From contig JAVSMS010000001.1 of the NCBI GenBank assembly GCA_032027085.1, positions 2,201,705 to 2,265,704 of the forward strand: DNA of 64,000 nt, read 5' to 3'. The notes under the pieces were generated by a model, which did no database searches, was not told the origin of the DNA, and saw only the letters and a program-made list of their open reading frames with translations. Below are positions 17,594 through 26,755 of the stretch, in pieces (the stretch's first letter is position 1; the number at the start of each line of letters is the position of its first letter). The translations under genes were made by a program, and so were the position numbers. This DNA comes from Pseudorhodoplanes sp. (GTDB lineage Bacteria; Pseudomonadota; Alphaproteobacteria; Rhizobiales; Xanthobacteraceae).

Positions 17594-18120
17594 CAGGCGG
17601 TTTCCACCCGTGTATCGAGTTCGCTCAACGGCATGGATTCCACGATCAGAAGGTCTGCGATCTTTTCGATATCGTTGAGATCGACGACCGGCACGGTTGC
17701 TTGCGGCAGGGGGCTGTCGCTGGCGACGGCAACAATCCAGTCGTCCTCGGGATGCAGCAGCGGTTTGCCATTTTCGACGCGGTGGATTTCCAACTTGGGA
17801 AATTTCTGCCGCTTAAAGCCTTCGATCAGGACCAGATCGACTTCGGACAGTTTGCCGAGAAGCTGGTGCAGATCCGGCTCCGGCCGCCCGCGCAGTTCAT
17901 GCATCAGCGCCCAGCGGTTGCCGGAGACCACGAGGACTTCGGTGGCGCCAGCCGACCGGTGCTCGAAGGAATCCTTGCCCGGCCGGTCGACGTCGAAGGC
18001 GTGATGGGCATGTTTAAGAGTGGAAACGCGCTTGCCGCGGGCGATGAGCCGCGGCAGCACTTTCGTGAGAAGGGTGGTTTTGCCGGAGCCGCTCCAGCCT
18101 GCGAGACCGATGATGCGCAT
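17593..18120 (-). CDS. mobB: MobB, molybdopterin-guanine dinucleotide biosynthesis GTPase
   Basis: 175 residues. P-loop GWSGSGKTT sits at residues 7-15, then the family motifs STLKHAHHAFDVDRPGKDS and VLIEGFK. MobB binds GTP and helps MobA in making the bis-MGD cofactor. It lies upstream of moeA on the minus strand and downstream of the formate dehydrogenase operon, separated by the hairpin at 18139-18164. Confidence 0.95.
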   Translation of the reverse strand: MRIIGLAGWSGSGKTTLLTKVLPRLIARGKRVSTLKHAHHAFDVDRPGKDSFEHRSAGATEVLVVSGNRWALMHELRGRPEPDLHQLLGKLSEVDLVLIEGFKRQKFPKLEIHRVENGKPLLHPEDDWIVAVASDSPLPQATVPVVDLNDIEKIADLLIVESMPLSELDTRVETA

Positions 18121-18138
18121 GCGGTCTTATATAGCAAA

Positions 18139-18164
18139 GCGCCCGGCGGGATACCGCCGGGCGC
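18139..18164 (-). terminator. Strong hairpin between the formate dehydrogenase operon and mobB
   Basis: GCGCCCGGCGG (18139-18149) and CCGCCGGGCGC (18154-18164) form a perfect 11-base-pair stem with a 4-base loop, 28 bases after the gamma subunit stop. On the minus strand only TTTGCTATAT follows, so termination may be partial, with some read-through into mobB-moeA. Confidence 0.65.
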
Positions 18165-18191
18165 CGGGTCATTTTGGATTGGCTGGTAAAT

Positions 18192-19211
18192 CTATTCGGC
18201 GGGGCTCGCCCGCGGGGTGGCGCCGGCCACCGGCCTGCGGCCGCTCTCCTCTTCAAGCCAAAGGCTGTGGTGCTGCTTGGCCCAGTTGACGTCGACCTCG
18301 CCGGTGCCCATGGCCTCGAAGGCGCCTTCCATTCCAATGGTGCCGATATAAATGTGGGCCAGCATGGCCGCCACGAACAAGACGCCGACGACAGCGTGCA
18401 CGATCTGCGCGCCTTGCATGCTGGACACGGTCATGCCGCCATAGAATGGGAACATCAGAATATAGCCGCTGATCGCGGCGAGCGCGCCGCCGATGACGAC
18501 GATCCAGTAGATCATCTTTTGGCCGGCATTGAAGCGGTAAGCTGGAGGATGGTCGTGTCCAAACAGGCCGCCGCCGCGCTTGACCCATTCGACATCCACC
18601 CGGCTCGGGATATTGCCGGCAATCCATATCAGGAAAATCAGGGCGACGCCGATGGTGAACGGGAAGCTGAGATAATTATGGGCATATTTGCCCCATTGTG
18701 ACCATCCGGCGAAAGCGTCTGCGCCCATCAGAGGCAACAACAGCGTTTTTCCGAATGTGATGTTCAATCCGGAAATAGCGAGAACGATGAAGCAAGCCGC
18801 CGTCATCCAGTGCACAAAACGCTCGAAGGCGTTGAAGCGGACGATCGTACGGCCCGACCGCCCATTCTGGATCTTGATCATGCCGCGGGCCAGATAATAG
18901 CCGACCAGCAGTGCCAGCATGCCGATGATGGCAATGGCGCCGACCCAGTACAGCGTCACCTGGTGGAATTCCCGCCAGTCGCGGCCGGCCGGCTGGATCA
19001 GCGTGCCTTCCTTCTTGTCCGGAATGCTGACGCGGCCCTGCACCTGGCGCAGTTGCTGCAGCAACTGCTCCTCCTTGACCGCGCTTGCGGTCGGGTTGAC
19101 CGACCCGTCAGGGTTGCGCTGCTGCGCGCTCACCGGTGCGGCGATGGCCAGGATGCAGATGAGTGCAATCGCGCCGACCGCCATGCGAATGGTGGTGAAA
19201 AACGTCGCCAT
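18192..19211 (-). CDS. fdhC: Formate dehydrogenase gamma subunit (cytochrome b556)
   Basis: 339 residues from the ATG at 19211, chosen because AAGGAGGGT lies eight bases upstream. A signal peptide (ALICILAIAAPVSAQQ) is followed by a periplasmic stretch, then an extra membrane segment (about 95-115) and the four-helix di-heme cytochrome b core (RFVHWMTAACFIVLAISGL onward, with His residues in the helices). It takes electrons from the beta subunit and reduces quinone. The E. coli homologue is shorter (about 215 residues); the long form is normal in alphaproteobacteria. Confidence 0.92.
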   Translation of the reverse strand: MATFFTTIRMAVGAIALICILAIAAPVSAQQRNPDGSVNPTASAVKEEQLLQQLRQVQGRVSIPDKKEGTLIQPAGRDWREFHQVTLYWVGAIAIIGMLALLVGYYLARGMIKIQNGRSGRTIVRFNAFERFVHWMTAACFIVLAISGLNITFGKTLLLPLMGADAFAGWSQWGKYAHNYLSFPFTIGVALIFLIWIAGNIPSRVDVEWVKRGGGLFGHDHPPAYRFNAGQKMIYWIVVIGGALAAISGYILMFPFYGGMTVSSMQGAQIVHAVVGVLFVAAMLAHIYIGTIGMEGAFEAMGTGEVDVNWAKQHHSLWLEEESGRRPVAGATPRASPAE

Positions 19212-19286
19212 CCCCATACCCTCCTTATTCTGTCCGTTGGCAAAACGGCCGGCGGCGAACAATAGGCCGCCGGCCTGCTCGCAAAG

Positions 19287-19883
19287 TTAAGACGCTATCG
19301 TCTCTCTGTAGGCGGTCTTCCACCCCCAGGCGCCGGAGCCGTAACCGCGCTTGACCACACGCTCCTTGTAGATCTGCGCGATGATCTCGCCGTCGCCGGC
19401 CAGCAGCGACTTGGTCGAGCACATTTCGGCGCAGAGCGGCAGCTTGCCTTCGGCGAGACGGTTTGAGCCGTATTTCTCGTATTCCGCCTGCGCATTGTCG
19501 GTTTCGGGGCCGCCGGCGCAGTAGGTGCATTTGTCCATCTTGCCGCGCGATCCGAAATTGCCCACCCGCGGATATTGCGGCGCGCCGAAGGGGCACGCGT
19601 AGAAGCAATAGCCGCAGCCGATGCAGAGGTCCTTGGAGTGCAGGACCACGGCGTCGGCGGTGGTGTAGAAGCAATTCACCGGGCACACCGCCGCGCAAGG
19701 CGCGTCGGTACAGTGCATGCAGGCCATCGACACCGATCGCTCGCCCGGCTTGCCGTCATTGATGGTGACGACACGCCGCCGGTTAATGCCCCACGGCACT
19801 TCGTGTTCGTTCTTGCAGGCGGTGACGCAAGCGTTGCATTCGATGCAACGATCGGCGTCGCAAAGAAATTTCATACGAGCCAT
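19287..19883 (-). CDS. fdhB: Formate dehydrogenase beta subunit (4Fe-4S ferredoxin type)
   Basis: 198 residues with four Cys clusters: CIECNACVTAC (from residue 13), CMHCTDAPCAAVCPVNC, CIGCGYCFYACPFG and CTYC...C. It carries electrons from the catalytic subunit to the cytochrome b. It lacks the C-terminal membrane anchor of E. coli FdnH/FdoH (about 294 residues). It lies 12 bases after the alpha subunit and 75 before the gamma subunit. Confidence 0.93.
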   Translation of the reverse strand: MARMKFLCDADRCIECNACVTACKNEHEVPWGINRRRVVTINDGKPGERSVSMACMHCTDAPCAAVCPVNCFYTTADAVVLHSKDLCIGCGYCFYACPFGAPQYPRVGNFGSRGKMDKCTYCAGGPETDNAQAEYEKYGSNRLAEGKLPLCAEMCSTKSLLAGDGEIIAQIYKERVVKRGYGSGAWGWKTAYRETIAS

Positions 19884-19895
19884 GGTTGCGTCTCC

Positions 19896-22835
19896 TTATG
19901 CTGCCCTGATCTGGCAGAGCGTGACTTTGGGTTCCTGCATGCCGGTCGCAGGATCATAGCCGTAGGTGGTGATCGTGTTCGCGCTTTCGCCGAGCACAAT
20001 CGGATCGGTGCCCTTCGGGTAATTGTCCCGCAGGTCCGCGCCGCCGAACCAGCCGCCGAAGTGGAAGGGCATCCAGGCGACACCCTTGCCGACGCGCTCG
20101 GTTACGAGTGCTTTCATCTTGGCCTGCGCGCTGTTCTCGGCGCCGGTCACCCAGACCCAGCCGCCATCCGTGATGCCGCGCTCGGCGGCATCGGCAGGAC
20201 TGATCTCGATGAACATGTCCTGCTGCAACTCGGCGAGCCACGGGTTGGTTCGGGTTTCCTCACCGCCGCCTTCGTATTCGACCAGACGGCCGGACGAGAG
20301 GATGAGCGGGAACTGCTTGGCGATGCCCTTGTCGATCGCCGCCTTCTGCACCGAGAAGCCGATATTCGGCAGCCGGAACTGCTTGGCGTCGGGCAGCGTC
20401 GGATATTTCGACACCAGCTCGACACGTGGCGTGTAGATCGGCTCGCGATGCACGGGAACTGCATCGGGCAGGTTCCAGGCGACCATGCGCGCCTTGCCGT
20501 TGCCGTAAGGGATGCAGCCGTGCTTCAGGGCAACGCGCTGGACGCCGCCCGACAGGTCGGTCGACCACGAAACGCCGTCCGGCTTGTCGCCGCCGATCTT
20601 CTGGATCGTCGCAAGTTCCGCTGGTGTCAGGTCAGCGTCCCAGCCGAGCTTCTTCAGTACCCCGTAGGTGAACTCGGGATAGCCGTCCTTAATTTCGGAC
20701 CCCTCCGAATAGACGCCGTCGGCAAGCAAGCTGACCTTGCGGGTGGTGCCGTCGGGCAGTTTCTCCTCGCGCTCGAGACCGAAGCGGGGCCGGAAGGTGC
20801 CGCCGCCGTCCATCGCCGCGCGGAACGGCGCGTAAAGCAACGGCGTGCCCGGATGCCGGACCTCGGGCGAACCCCAGCACGGCCACGGCAGACCGTAATA
20901 GTCGCCGCCGACCTCGGGATCGTCCTTCGGAGCGCGCGTGGTCACCAGATCGAATTTGTGCTGGTTCGCCATGTGCGCCTTGAGCCGCTCCGGCGACTGG
21001 CCGCAATAGCCGGTCGACCAACTGCCGCGATTGATTTCGCGCAGGATGTCCTCGGCCACCGGCAGGTTGTTCTCGACCTTGATGTTCTTGAACATCTTGT
21101 CCGCAAAGCCGAGCTTCTTTGCGAGCAGGTACATGATCTCAAGGTCGTCCTTCGATTCGAAGATCGGCTTGACGATCTGCTCGCCCCATTGCAACTGGCG
21201 CCCCGTGGCGACGCGGGAGCCCGAGCATTCGAACTGGGTCGCGACCGGAAGCAGATATGTGCCGTCCTTGCGGCCGGCCTGCACGGACAGCGAGGCCCAG
21301 GTCGTCGGATGCGGGTCGGCGATGACGAGAAGCTCAAGCGCCTTCAGCGCCTTCATCGACTCCGGAATACGGGTGATACTGTTGCTCGCGTGACCTTGCA
21401 CGAACATCGCCTTGACGTTGTCTTTCTGCGCGACGTCGTTCTTCGGCAACAGCACCGCATCGAACCACCGCGTCAGCGGGATGCCGGGCGTGTTCATCAT
21501 CTTGGGGTCGTCGAAACGCGACTTGAACCACTCGAAGTCGGTCTCCCAGACACGCGACCAGTGTTTCCACGCGCCTTCGGCGATGCCGTAATAGAACGGC
21601 AGCGTCACGATATCGAGACCGACGTCGGTGGCACCTTGCACGTTATCGTGGCCGCGCAGGATGTTGGCCCCGGTGCCCTGTTTTCCGATGTTGCCGGTCA
21701 TCAGCAGTGCAATGCAGCTTGCCCGCACGTTCGCGGTGCCGACGCTGTGCTGGGTCTGGCCCATGCACCAGATGATGGTCGCCGGCTTCTCAGTCGCGAA
21801 CATCTTGGCGACGCGCTCCATCTGAGCGCCAGGCACGCCGGTGACGCGCTCGCACTCTTCCGGGTTCCACTTCTCGATTTCCTTGCGGACTTCGTCGAAG
21901 CCGTACACGCGTTGGCGGATGAATTCCTTGTCTTCCCACCCGTTCTTCAGGACGTGCCACAGCATCCCGTACAGCACCGGAATGTCGGTGCCGGGACGGA
22001 AACGGACATATTCCGTCGCATGAGCCGCAGTGCGAGTCATGCGCGGGTCGAACACAATGAAGTTGCCCTTGTTGAGCTCCTTCGACTCGAGCATGTGCTG
22101 CATGCCGACAGGATGCGCCTCGGCGGCGTTACTGCCGATAAACAGCATCGTCTTGGCCACGCGCATGTCGTTGAGGTTATTGGTCATCGCGCCGTAGCCC
22201 CAGGTATTGGCTACGCCGGTCACCGTCGTCGAATGGCAGATGCGCGCCTGGTGGTCCGTGTTGTTGGTGCCCCAGTAGGCGCCGAGCTTGCGGAACCAGT
22301 AGGAGCCTTCGTTGGTCATCTTGGCGGAACCAAGCCAATAAACCGAATCGGCACCCGACTTTTCACGAATCTGCAGCAGCTTGTCGCCGATCTCGTTGAT
22401 CGCGACATCCCAGGAGACGCGCGTCCACTGACCGTTGAGGAGCTTCATTGGATAGCGCAGGCGGCGGTCGCTATGCACGAGCTCGCGCACCGAAGCGCCT
22501 TTGGCGCAGTGCGAGCCGCGGTTGATCGGGCTGTCCCAACTCGGCTCCTGGCCGACCCAAACATCATTCACGACCTCGGCCGTGACGGTGCAGCCCACCG
22601 CGCAATGGGTGCAGATGCTCTTGCGGATGGTGATAGGTGCGCCCGGTTTCGCAAAACCGGCTTCCGCTTTGCGCATGCCGCCAAGCGGCAGCGCGCTGAG
22701 CGTCGCCAGTCCTCCGGCAGCAAGCCCGGAACGGCGCAGGAAGGTTCGGCGGTCGAGGCCGCCAGCGGATTGATTGCCGAGCGAAGCGGCGAGACTGCCG
22801 CGGCGCTTCTCGCGTTCTGTCCTTTTGATCAGCAC
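19896..22835 (-). CDS. fdhA: Formate dehydrogenase alpha subunit (bis-MGD, Tat-exported)
   Basis: 979 residues. A twin-arginine leader (RRTFLRRSGLAAGGLATL, residues 29 onward) points to export to the periplasm. The 4Fe-4S Cys are 75, 78, 82 and 110. The active-site residue is Cys200 in ARICHSTTV, with His201 next to it; E. coli FdnG has selenocysteine here, and no in-frame TGA was needed. The molybdopterin oxidoreductase and C-terminal dinucleotide-binding domains follow. It oxidises formate to CO2 and is the first of the three core subunits. Confidence 0.95.
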   Translation of the reverse strand: MLIKRTEREKRRGSLAASLGNQSAGGLDRRTFLRRSGLAAGGLATLSALPLGGMRKAEAGFAKPGAPITIRKSICTHCAVGCTVTAEVVNDVWVGQEPSWDSPINRGSHCAKGASVRELVHSDRRLRYPMKLLNGQWTRVSWDVAINEIGDKLLQIREKSGADSVYWLGSAKMTNEGSYWFRKLGAYWGTNNTDHQARICHSTTVTGVANTWGYGAMTNNLNDMRVAKTMLFIGSNAAEAHPVGMQHMLESKELNKGNFIVFDPRMTRTAAHATEYVRFRPGTDIPVLYGMLWHVLKNGWEDKEFIRQRVYGFDEVRKEIEKWNPEECERVTGVPGAQMERVAKMFATEKPATIIWCMGQTQHSVGTANVRASCIALLMTGNIGKQGTGANILRGHDNVQGATDVGLDIVTLPFYYGIAEGAWKHWSRVWETDFEWFKSRFDDPKMMNTPGIPLTRWFDAVLLPKNDVAQKDNVKAMFVQGHASNSITRIPESMKALKALELLVIADPHPTTWASLSVQAGRKDGTYLLPVATQFECSGSRVATGRQLQWGEQIVKPIFESKDDLEIMYLLAKKLGFADKMFKNIKVENNLPVAEDILREINRGSWSTGYCGQSPERLKAHMANQHKFDLVTTRAPKDDPEVGGDYYGLPWPCWGSPEVRHPGTPLLYAPFRAAMDGGGTFRPRFGLEREEKLPDGTTRKVSLLADGVYSEGSEIKDGYPEFTYGVLKKLGWDADLTPAELATIQKIGGDKPDGVSWSTDLSGGVQRVALKHGCIPYGNGKARMVAWNLPDAVPVHREPIYTPRVELVSKYPTLPDAKQFRLPNIGFSVQKAAIDKGIAKQFPLILSSGRLVEYEGGGEETRTNPWLAELQQDMFIEISPADAAERGITDGGWVWVTGAENSAQAKMKALVTERVGKGVAWMPFHFGGWFGGADLRDNYPKGTDPIVLGESANTITTYGYDPATGMQEPKVTLCQIRAA

Positions 22836-22849
22836 GGCTATGCCTCCCT

Positions 22850-23065
22850 TTACTTGGCGCCCGGATAGCGGTTGACCCGGTAGAATGTCTGGACGTTTGC
22901 GGATTTGTCGTTGTAGCGAGCCTTCCGCTTTTCATCGTTGGTCTCGCTGTCCGCATGCGCGGATGTTGCGAGGGGTCCCGCGGCCGTCACGGCTACGCCG
23001 GCACCGGCGCCCATCGCGCGCAGAAAATCGCGGCGTCCGACCGCCGTCTTGCTGTCCCGTTTCAT
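22850..23065 (-). CDS. Small Tat-leader protein of the formate dehydrogenase operon
   Basis: 71 residues from the ATG at 23065 (GGAGGAG upstream). A twin-arginine signal (GRRDFLRAMGAGAGVAVTAA) is followed by only about 35 mature residues ending in NVQTFYRVNRYPGAK. It is 14 bases upstream of fdhA. Small Tat proteins at this position are a recurring part of alpha- and betaproteobacterial formate dehydrogenase operons; the role is unknown, perhaps assembly or export of the alpha subunit. Confidence 0.82.
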   Translation of the reverse strand: MKRDSKTAVGRRDFLRAMGAGAGVAVTAAGPLATSAHADSETNDEKRKARYNDKSANVQTFYRVNRYPGAK

Positions 23066-23097
23066 CGCCGTCTCCTCCGTTATCCTCGCCGTCGCGT

Positions 23098-23877
23098 TCA
23101 AACCGGAAGCGCGAAGGACTCCATCTCTATGTCAATGAACACCCGGCCAAGCGTTCCCACCTGCCGGTAGAAATCAGCTTCCTGGGCGCGCTCCAGATCG
23201 GCGAAGAAACGTCCGATCCACGGTGCCAGGTGCTTCTCGAAAATTTCCTGATCGGTTCCGGGGGGAGCCGGAAAACGCCCGCTCGCAAGGCCCGACATGA
23301 TTTCACACAGCATGCCGGCGTGGTCTTCGGGTTCGACGTTGCCTTCGGCGCGCTCGATGCCAACCTTGATGAGATCGTCGCGCAAACTCGCAAGCGGACG
23401 CTCGTTCAGGAACCCGGTCAGATAATAGGATCCGTATGGCAGCAACTCGCCGCGGCCAATGCCGATGAAGAGGTTGAAAAACTCGCGCTCAACCTTCGAC
23501 GCGTCCGCTTGCGCAGCGGCTTCCGCAAGCTGGAGATGAGCGAGGCCGAGCGGACTTGCATCGCCGCGCAATTGCGCCAGTGAGGCCAGCAAATCTGCAT
23601 CAGGAGCGCGCACAAGCAGGGCGGCAAGCAGGGCATATTCCTGCGCTCGCGCAGAATCGACGTCATCAACGTTGCTGGTCATATCCGCCCCGCGCCCATA
23701 CAGATCGGGGCGCAAGACCTCGCGCCCAACTCGGGTCACTGCTTCGACGGCAATGACTCGCTCCGCGGGAACGCGCTCCCAATTCGACACTGACGGTTGG
23801 GAAATACCGATTCGACGTGCGAGCTCGCTGACGCCGCCAGCAGCGCGGATCGCTTCTTCGAGTCCGAAGTCTCGCAT
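23098..23877 (-). CDS. TorD/DmsD-type chaperone with N-terminal helix-turn-helix
   Basis: 259 residues from the ATG at 23877; a TTG 20 codons upstream is a poor start. Residues about 5-60 form a Cro/YdaS-like helix-turn-helix (GGVSELARRIGISQPSVSNW). Residues about 75-240 are an all-helical TorD domain with EREFFNLFIGIGRGELLPYG and the Asp/His-rich EPEDHAGMLCEIMSGL motif. The TorD part should bind the Tat leader of FdhA until the cofactor is loaded. The DNA-binding part suggests control of expression as well. Confidence 0.88.
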   Translation of the reverse strand: MRDFGLEEAIRAAGGVSELARRIGISQPSVSNWERVPAERVIAVEAVTRVGREVLRPDLYGRGADMTSNVDDVDSARAQEYALLAALLVRAPDADLLASLAQLRGDASPLGLAHLQLAEAAAQADASKVEREFFNLFIGIGRGELLPYGSYYLTGFLNERPLASLRDDLIKVGIERAEGNVEPEDHAGMLCEIMSGLASGRFPAPPGTDQEIFEKHLAPWIGRFFADLERAQEADFYRQVGTLGRVFIDIEMESFALPV

Positions 23878-23983
23878 CTCTCTTTGCCCATCTGAGAAGC
23901 GTTCCAAACAATACGCTTGCACTTTGGAATGGGTCAATAGTCAGAGGCTATGGCAGCGCGATTTAGCCGCAGGTACCAACGAT

Positions 23984-24700
23984 TTAGGTGGGCAAGGCTC
24001 CGCCATGTCTGCGCCGCAAAGGTGGGCCGAAAGACGCAGCGGCGTCGCGATCTTGTTGCGTTGCGTCGTCATCTTTCTCGCAGCGCAGCAAACTGTCTTC
24101 GGTTGAGCTGCTCATCGGCCGCGAATTTGCCTCTCGCTCATTCAGCACAGTCTGAGCCGGACGTCTCTCGGCCGGTCCTTCAGTCAGCACCGGTGTGTTT
24201 TCCGCGTCAGCTGGCAGGGATTCAGATTGTCCAGCATCGCGATCGGCAGCCGGAGCGGCCGGCTGCACCGGCTCTTCATTGAAGAGTTGCGCCAGCATCC
24301 GCCTGACGTTGTCCGTGGGGACGAGAGGGCCAAATCCCTCAATGCTTTCGGGCTTTGTGAAATCCCAAGAATTTTCAGAGAGCCCGATAAAATCGCGAAT
24401 CGCGGGATCGGCCGACCAGGCGCGGCGAAACGCCGCGCGGGACAGGGCGGCCGGAACGCCGGGCTGCATGAACACCCGCATATCCGTGTCCGGTCCGATC
24501 GAATCCAGCGACGGCAATTTGGACAGATCGAATACCGGCTCGGATTCTTTCGCGGGCGAATTATCCGAATTGGCAGGATGGTCGGGAGCGGGCTGTACGG
24601 ATTTGCCGGTCGTATCCTGCGCGCGGGATGAGGCTTCCTCCGCCTTCGCTTCGCGTTTGCGGCGTGACCAGCGCGTGAGGAAATCGTCGGAATTGGTCAT
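23984..24700 (-). CDS. DUF3306 protein of the formate dehydrogenase accessory operon
   Basis: 238 residues. Begins NDDFLTRWSRRKREAKAEE, the DUF3306 signature, then a low-complexity linker and a conserved core (about 60-140: DLSKLPSLDSIGPDTDMRVF, VPAALSRAAFRRAWSADP). The C-terminal third is acidic and poorly conserved. No enzyme motif or membrane segment. The start overlaps the DUF3305 stop by ATGA (24697-24700). Function unknown; the family is usually found with formate dehydrogenase genes. Confidence 0.85.
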   Translation of the reverse strand: MTNSDDFLTRWSRRKREAKAEEASSRAQDTTGKSVQPAPDHPANSDNSPAKESEPVFDLSKLPSLDSIGPDTDMRVFMQPGVPAALSRAAFRRAWSADPAIRDFIGLSENSWDFTKPESIEGFGPLVPTDNVRRMLAQLFNEEPVQPAAPAADRDAGQSESLPADAENTPVLTEGPAERRPAQTVLNEREANSRPMSSSTEDSLLRCEKDDDATQQDRDAAASFGPPLRRRHGGALPT

Positions 24701-25215
24701 CGTTTTCGTCCGTCGGATTCGTCCTGCATCGGCACTCGCCGCGCCAGCGCCTCCGGCTTCTCACGAGTACGCTTGCGCTTGACGAATTGGTGCTCCACGT
24801 GATGCTCGGCGACGAATGCGGCGATGATGTCGCACACGTTGTCCGGCATCGGCAGGCGCTCAACGATGTTCGAGCCGGCTTCCGTATAGCTTTCACCCTC
24901 GCTCGGATCGGCCGTCACTTTCACGAGTTTGTATGGCGGATCACTTGCCGTCGGCTGCAGCACAACCCATAGCGAACAATCGCCGGCCAGATTATCGCGA
25001 TAATGCGCCGTTTCTGTCCGGTACAGTTCTATTTCGACGCTACCGGCGTAATATGTGATCGCATCCTCCTGGCTTGACAATATAGTCCACGCAGGTGTCT
25101 CCGGCTCGCCGACGAGGATTGAAATCGGCTGCCATGTATAATCGAGCCATTGCGTTGCCGCCTTGCGGCGGGCGACAACAACGCCAACGGGGATTTGCGC
25201 CAGCGCCGTGCTCAT
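24697..25215 (-). CDS. DUF3305 protein of the formate dehydrogenase accessory operon
   Basis: 172 residues from the ATG at 25215 (GGAGG upstream). The core begins IPVGVVVARRKAATQWLDYTWQPI and includes YRTETAHYRDNL and SLWVVLQP, a mainly beta-strand protein. It ends in a basic tail. It overlaps both neighbours by ATGA. DUF3305 and DUF3306 are nearly always adjacent, which suggests that the products act together; what they do is not known. Confidence 0.86.
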   Translation of the reverse strand: MSTALAQIPVGVVVARRKAATQWLDYTWQPISILVGEPETPAWTILSSQEDAITYYAGSVEIELYRTETAHYRDNLAGDCSLWVVLQPTASDPPYKLVKVTADPSEGESYTEAGSNIVERLPMPDNVCDIIAAFVAEHHVEHQFVKRKRTREKPEALARRVPMQDESDGRKR

Positions 25216-26219
25216 GACACCGCCTCCAATTGGCGGATCGGCAAACCGGTCAGCAGATTTTGCGGCTTCATGCGGATTACCTTCTCCGGCGACATGGCCA
25301 GAATAAGATAAACCGGCTCCTGGCCGACATTCTCCAGCACGATATGTGGGTCGCGGAACCTGAGGCGGAAGAGGCCGACCACCTGCGCCTGCGTGGCGTC
25401 GTCGATGTCGTCGCCATTCCACAAAGCATCGCCGATGCGTGTGCCCTCCGCGTCAAGCCCGACATACCAGGTAAAGTTGACGTCGCGCATCTCGACCAGC
25501 GGCTCAACATCCACGTCGATCGCCATCATGTGTGAAATCCAGTGCCTGATCGCCTCGCCGAGGGCGGCGAGGCCGCGGCGGCCAGCGGTCAGATCGAGTG
25601 CGGCGTGGAACAGGTCACTGTGCTCCCAATAGAAATGAGCATTGTCATCGCTCAGCACATCGATGTCGGCCTGCGCCGGAATGCCTAGCATCGACACAAG
25701 CGGAGACGCGGGCGTCTCGCCGGCGCCGCTGATGGTTTCCTCGTCGGCGGCAATGAGCGAGCCTTCATGCAATGTCAGCCGCTGCGGTCGGAAGAACATT
25801 TCCGCGGCCCGCAGGACGAAGGGATCCTCGCAGCCATCCAGGGCGTTGCGGAGGATGACGTGGACAAGCTGGTTGACGAACAATGGCGGCGTTGAACCGG
25901 CGCCGTTGCGAACCAGATCGGCATAGGCGGATTCCAATGTCGCATGCTGAATCAGACGGTCCCGAAAAGCGATCATCAACGTCCAATTGTCGCGCGCATC
26001 GGCGTCGGCAATGGCCGCGATCTCGGACGCGCTGACTTTACGGCGCGGATCGGCGAGCAGCGCAGCGTGCAGGGATTTCTCGGCCGCGCAGGCGTCAGGC
26101 GGCGGCGCCAGTTCCGGCCGCGCCAGATAGACTTTCAGGAATTCATCGGTGACAACGAGGCCGCCGCCTTCGTTGCGATCGAGCAAATGGTGTCCGCACG
26201 CGAGCCAGAAGTCCTTCAC
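25212..26219 (-). CDS. DUF6352 family protein
   Basis: 335 residues. Starts MKDFWLACGHHLLDRNEGGG, has a mid-protein helical part (about 45-130) and an acidic C-terminal half with WYVGLDAEGTRIGDALWNGD and RFRDPHIVLENVGQEPVYL. No signal, membrane helix or catalytic motif is evident. It overlaps DUF6505 (26216-26219) and DUF3305 (25212-25215) by 4 bases each. Its role is unknown; position ties it to formate dehydrogenase maturation. Confidence 0.84.
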   Translation of the reverse strand: MKDFWLACGHHLLDRNEGGGLVVTDEFLKVYLARPELAPPPDACAAEKSLHAALLADPRRKVSASEIAAIADADARDNWTLMIAFRDRLIQHATLESAYADLVRNGAGSTPPLFVNQLVHVILRNALDGCEDPFVLRAAEMFFRPQRLTLHEGSLIAADEETISGAGETPASPLVSMLGIPAQADIDVLSDDNAHFYWEHSDLFHAALDLTAGRRGLAALGEAIRHWISHMMAIDVDVEPLVEMRDVNFTWYVGLDAEGTRIGDALWNGDDIDDATQAQVVGLFRLRFRDPHIVLENVGQEPVYLILAMSPEKVIRMKPQNLLTGLPIRQLEAVS

Positions 26220-26755
26220 TTGCGGTCTCCCTGCACGAGATTAACCAAATCGATGCGTTCGGCCGGTTCGTCGTCCTCGCCTTCAACATCAAGAAACGAG
26301 AATGCCCGCAAGGGTTTTGCACCCGCGCGCGGGCGCAACGTGCGGAAGGCTTCGCGCATTTCGCCGTTGTCGAATGTACGATGAACAGCAATCAGGGTAT
26401 CGACCGGCTGGGTACACAGCGATTCAGCAAAGGTCACTTCCTCATCCGCAGCCGCACGCGCGCTGGCCCGGTCAGGAGCGCCGAATTTCTCAATCAGACG
26501 ATCCGCCAGCGCATCAATCAGTTCAGCACGGTCGTTGTCAGAGGCATCCACGATCTGCACCAGCGTGGACCAGCCCAAAGATTGCACGCCGAGAAATCCG
26601 GCGCGAAAAGCCGTGCGCGCCTTGCCTTGCAACAGCGTCGGATCGGCATCGGAAAACACGAAAGCGCCGGTGACGGCCCATTCGCCCGGCTCGGCTGCAT
26701 GTTCAAACACGAATGTGTCGGAGGGATCGAGGCGGATCGTGCGCAGCAATTTCAT
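26216..26755 (-). CDS. DUF6505 family protein
   Basis: 179 residues. Opens MKLLRTIRLDPSDTFVFEHA, followed by EWAVTGAFVF and FLGVQSLGWSTLVQIVDAS. A cytoplasmic mixed alpha/beta protein without known motifs; the C-terminus is acidic. The start overlaps the stop of the biotin/lipoate ligase-like gene (26752-26755). Seen with DUF6352 in similar operons; function unknown. Confidence 0.84.
   Translation of the reverse strand: MKLLRTIRLDPSDTFVFEHAAEPGEWAVTGAFVFSDADPTLLQGKARTAFRAGFLGVQSLGWSTLVQIVDASDNDRAELIDALADRLIEKFGAPDRASARAAADEEVTFAESLCTQPVDTLIAVHRTFDNGEMREAFRTLRPRAGAKPLRAFSFLDVEGEDDEPAERIDLVNLVQGDRK

Noticed and set aside
22835-22850. Selenocysteine in the formate dehydrogenase alpha subunit
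   Set aside because: The active-site codon is a Cys codon (Cys200 in ARICHSTTV) and the gene is continuous without an in-frame TGA.
19575-22868. A 1097-codon open frame on the plus strand
   Set aside because: It is exactly antisense to fdhA, which has all its motifs; the translation is Arg/Ala/Val/Asp-rich without domains. Long antisense frames are expected in GC-rich DNA.
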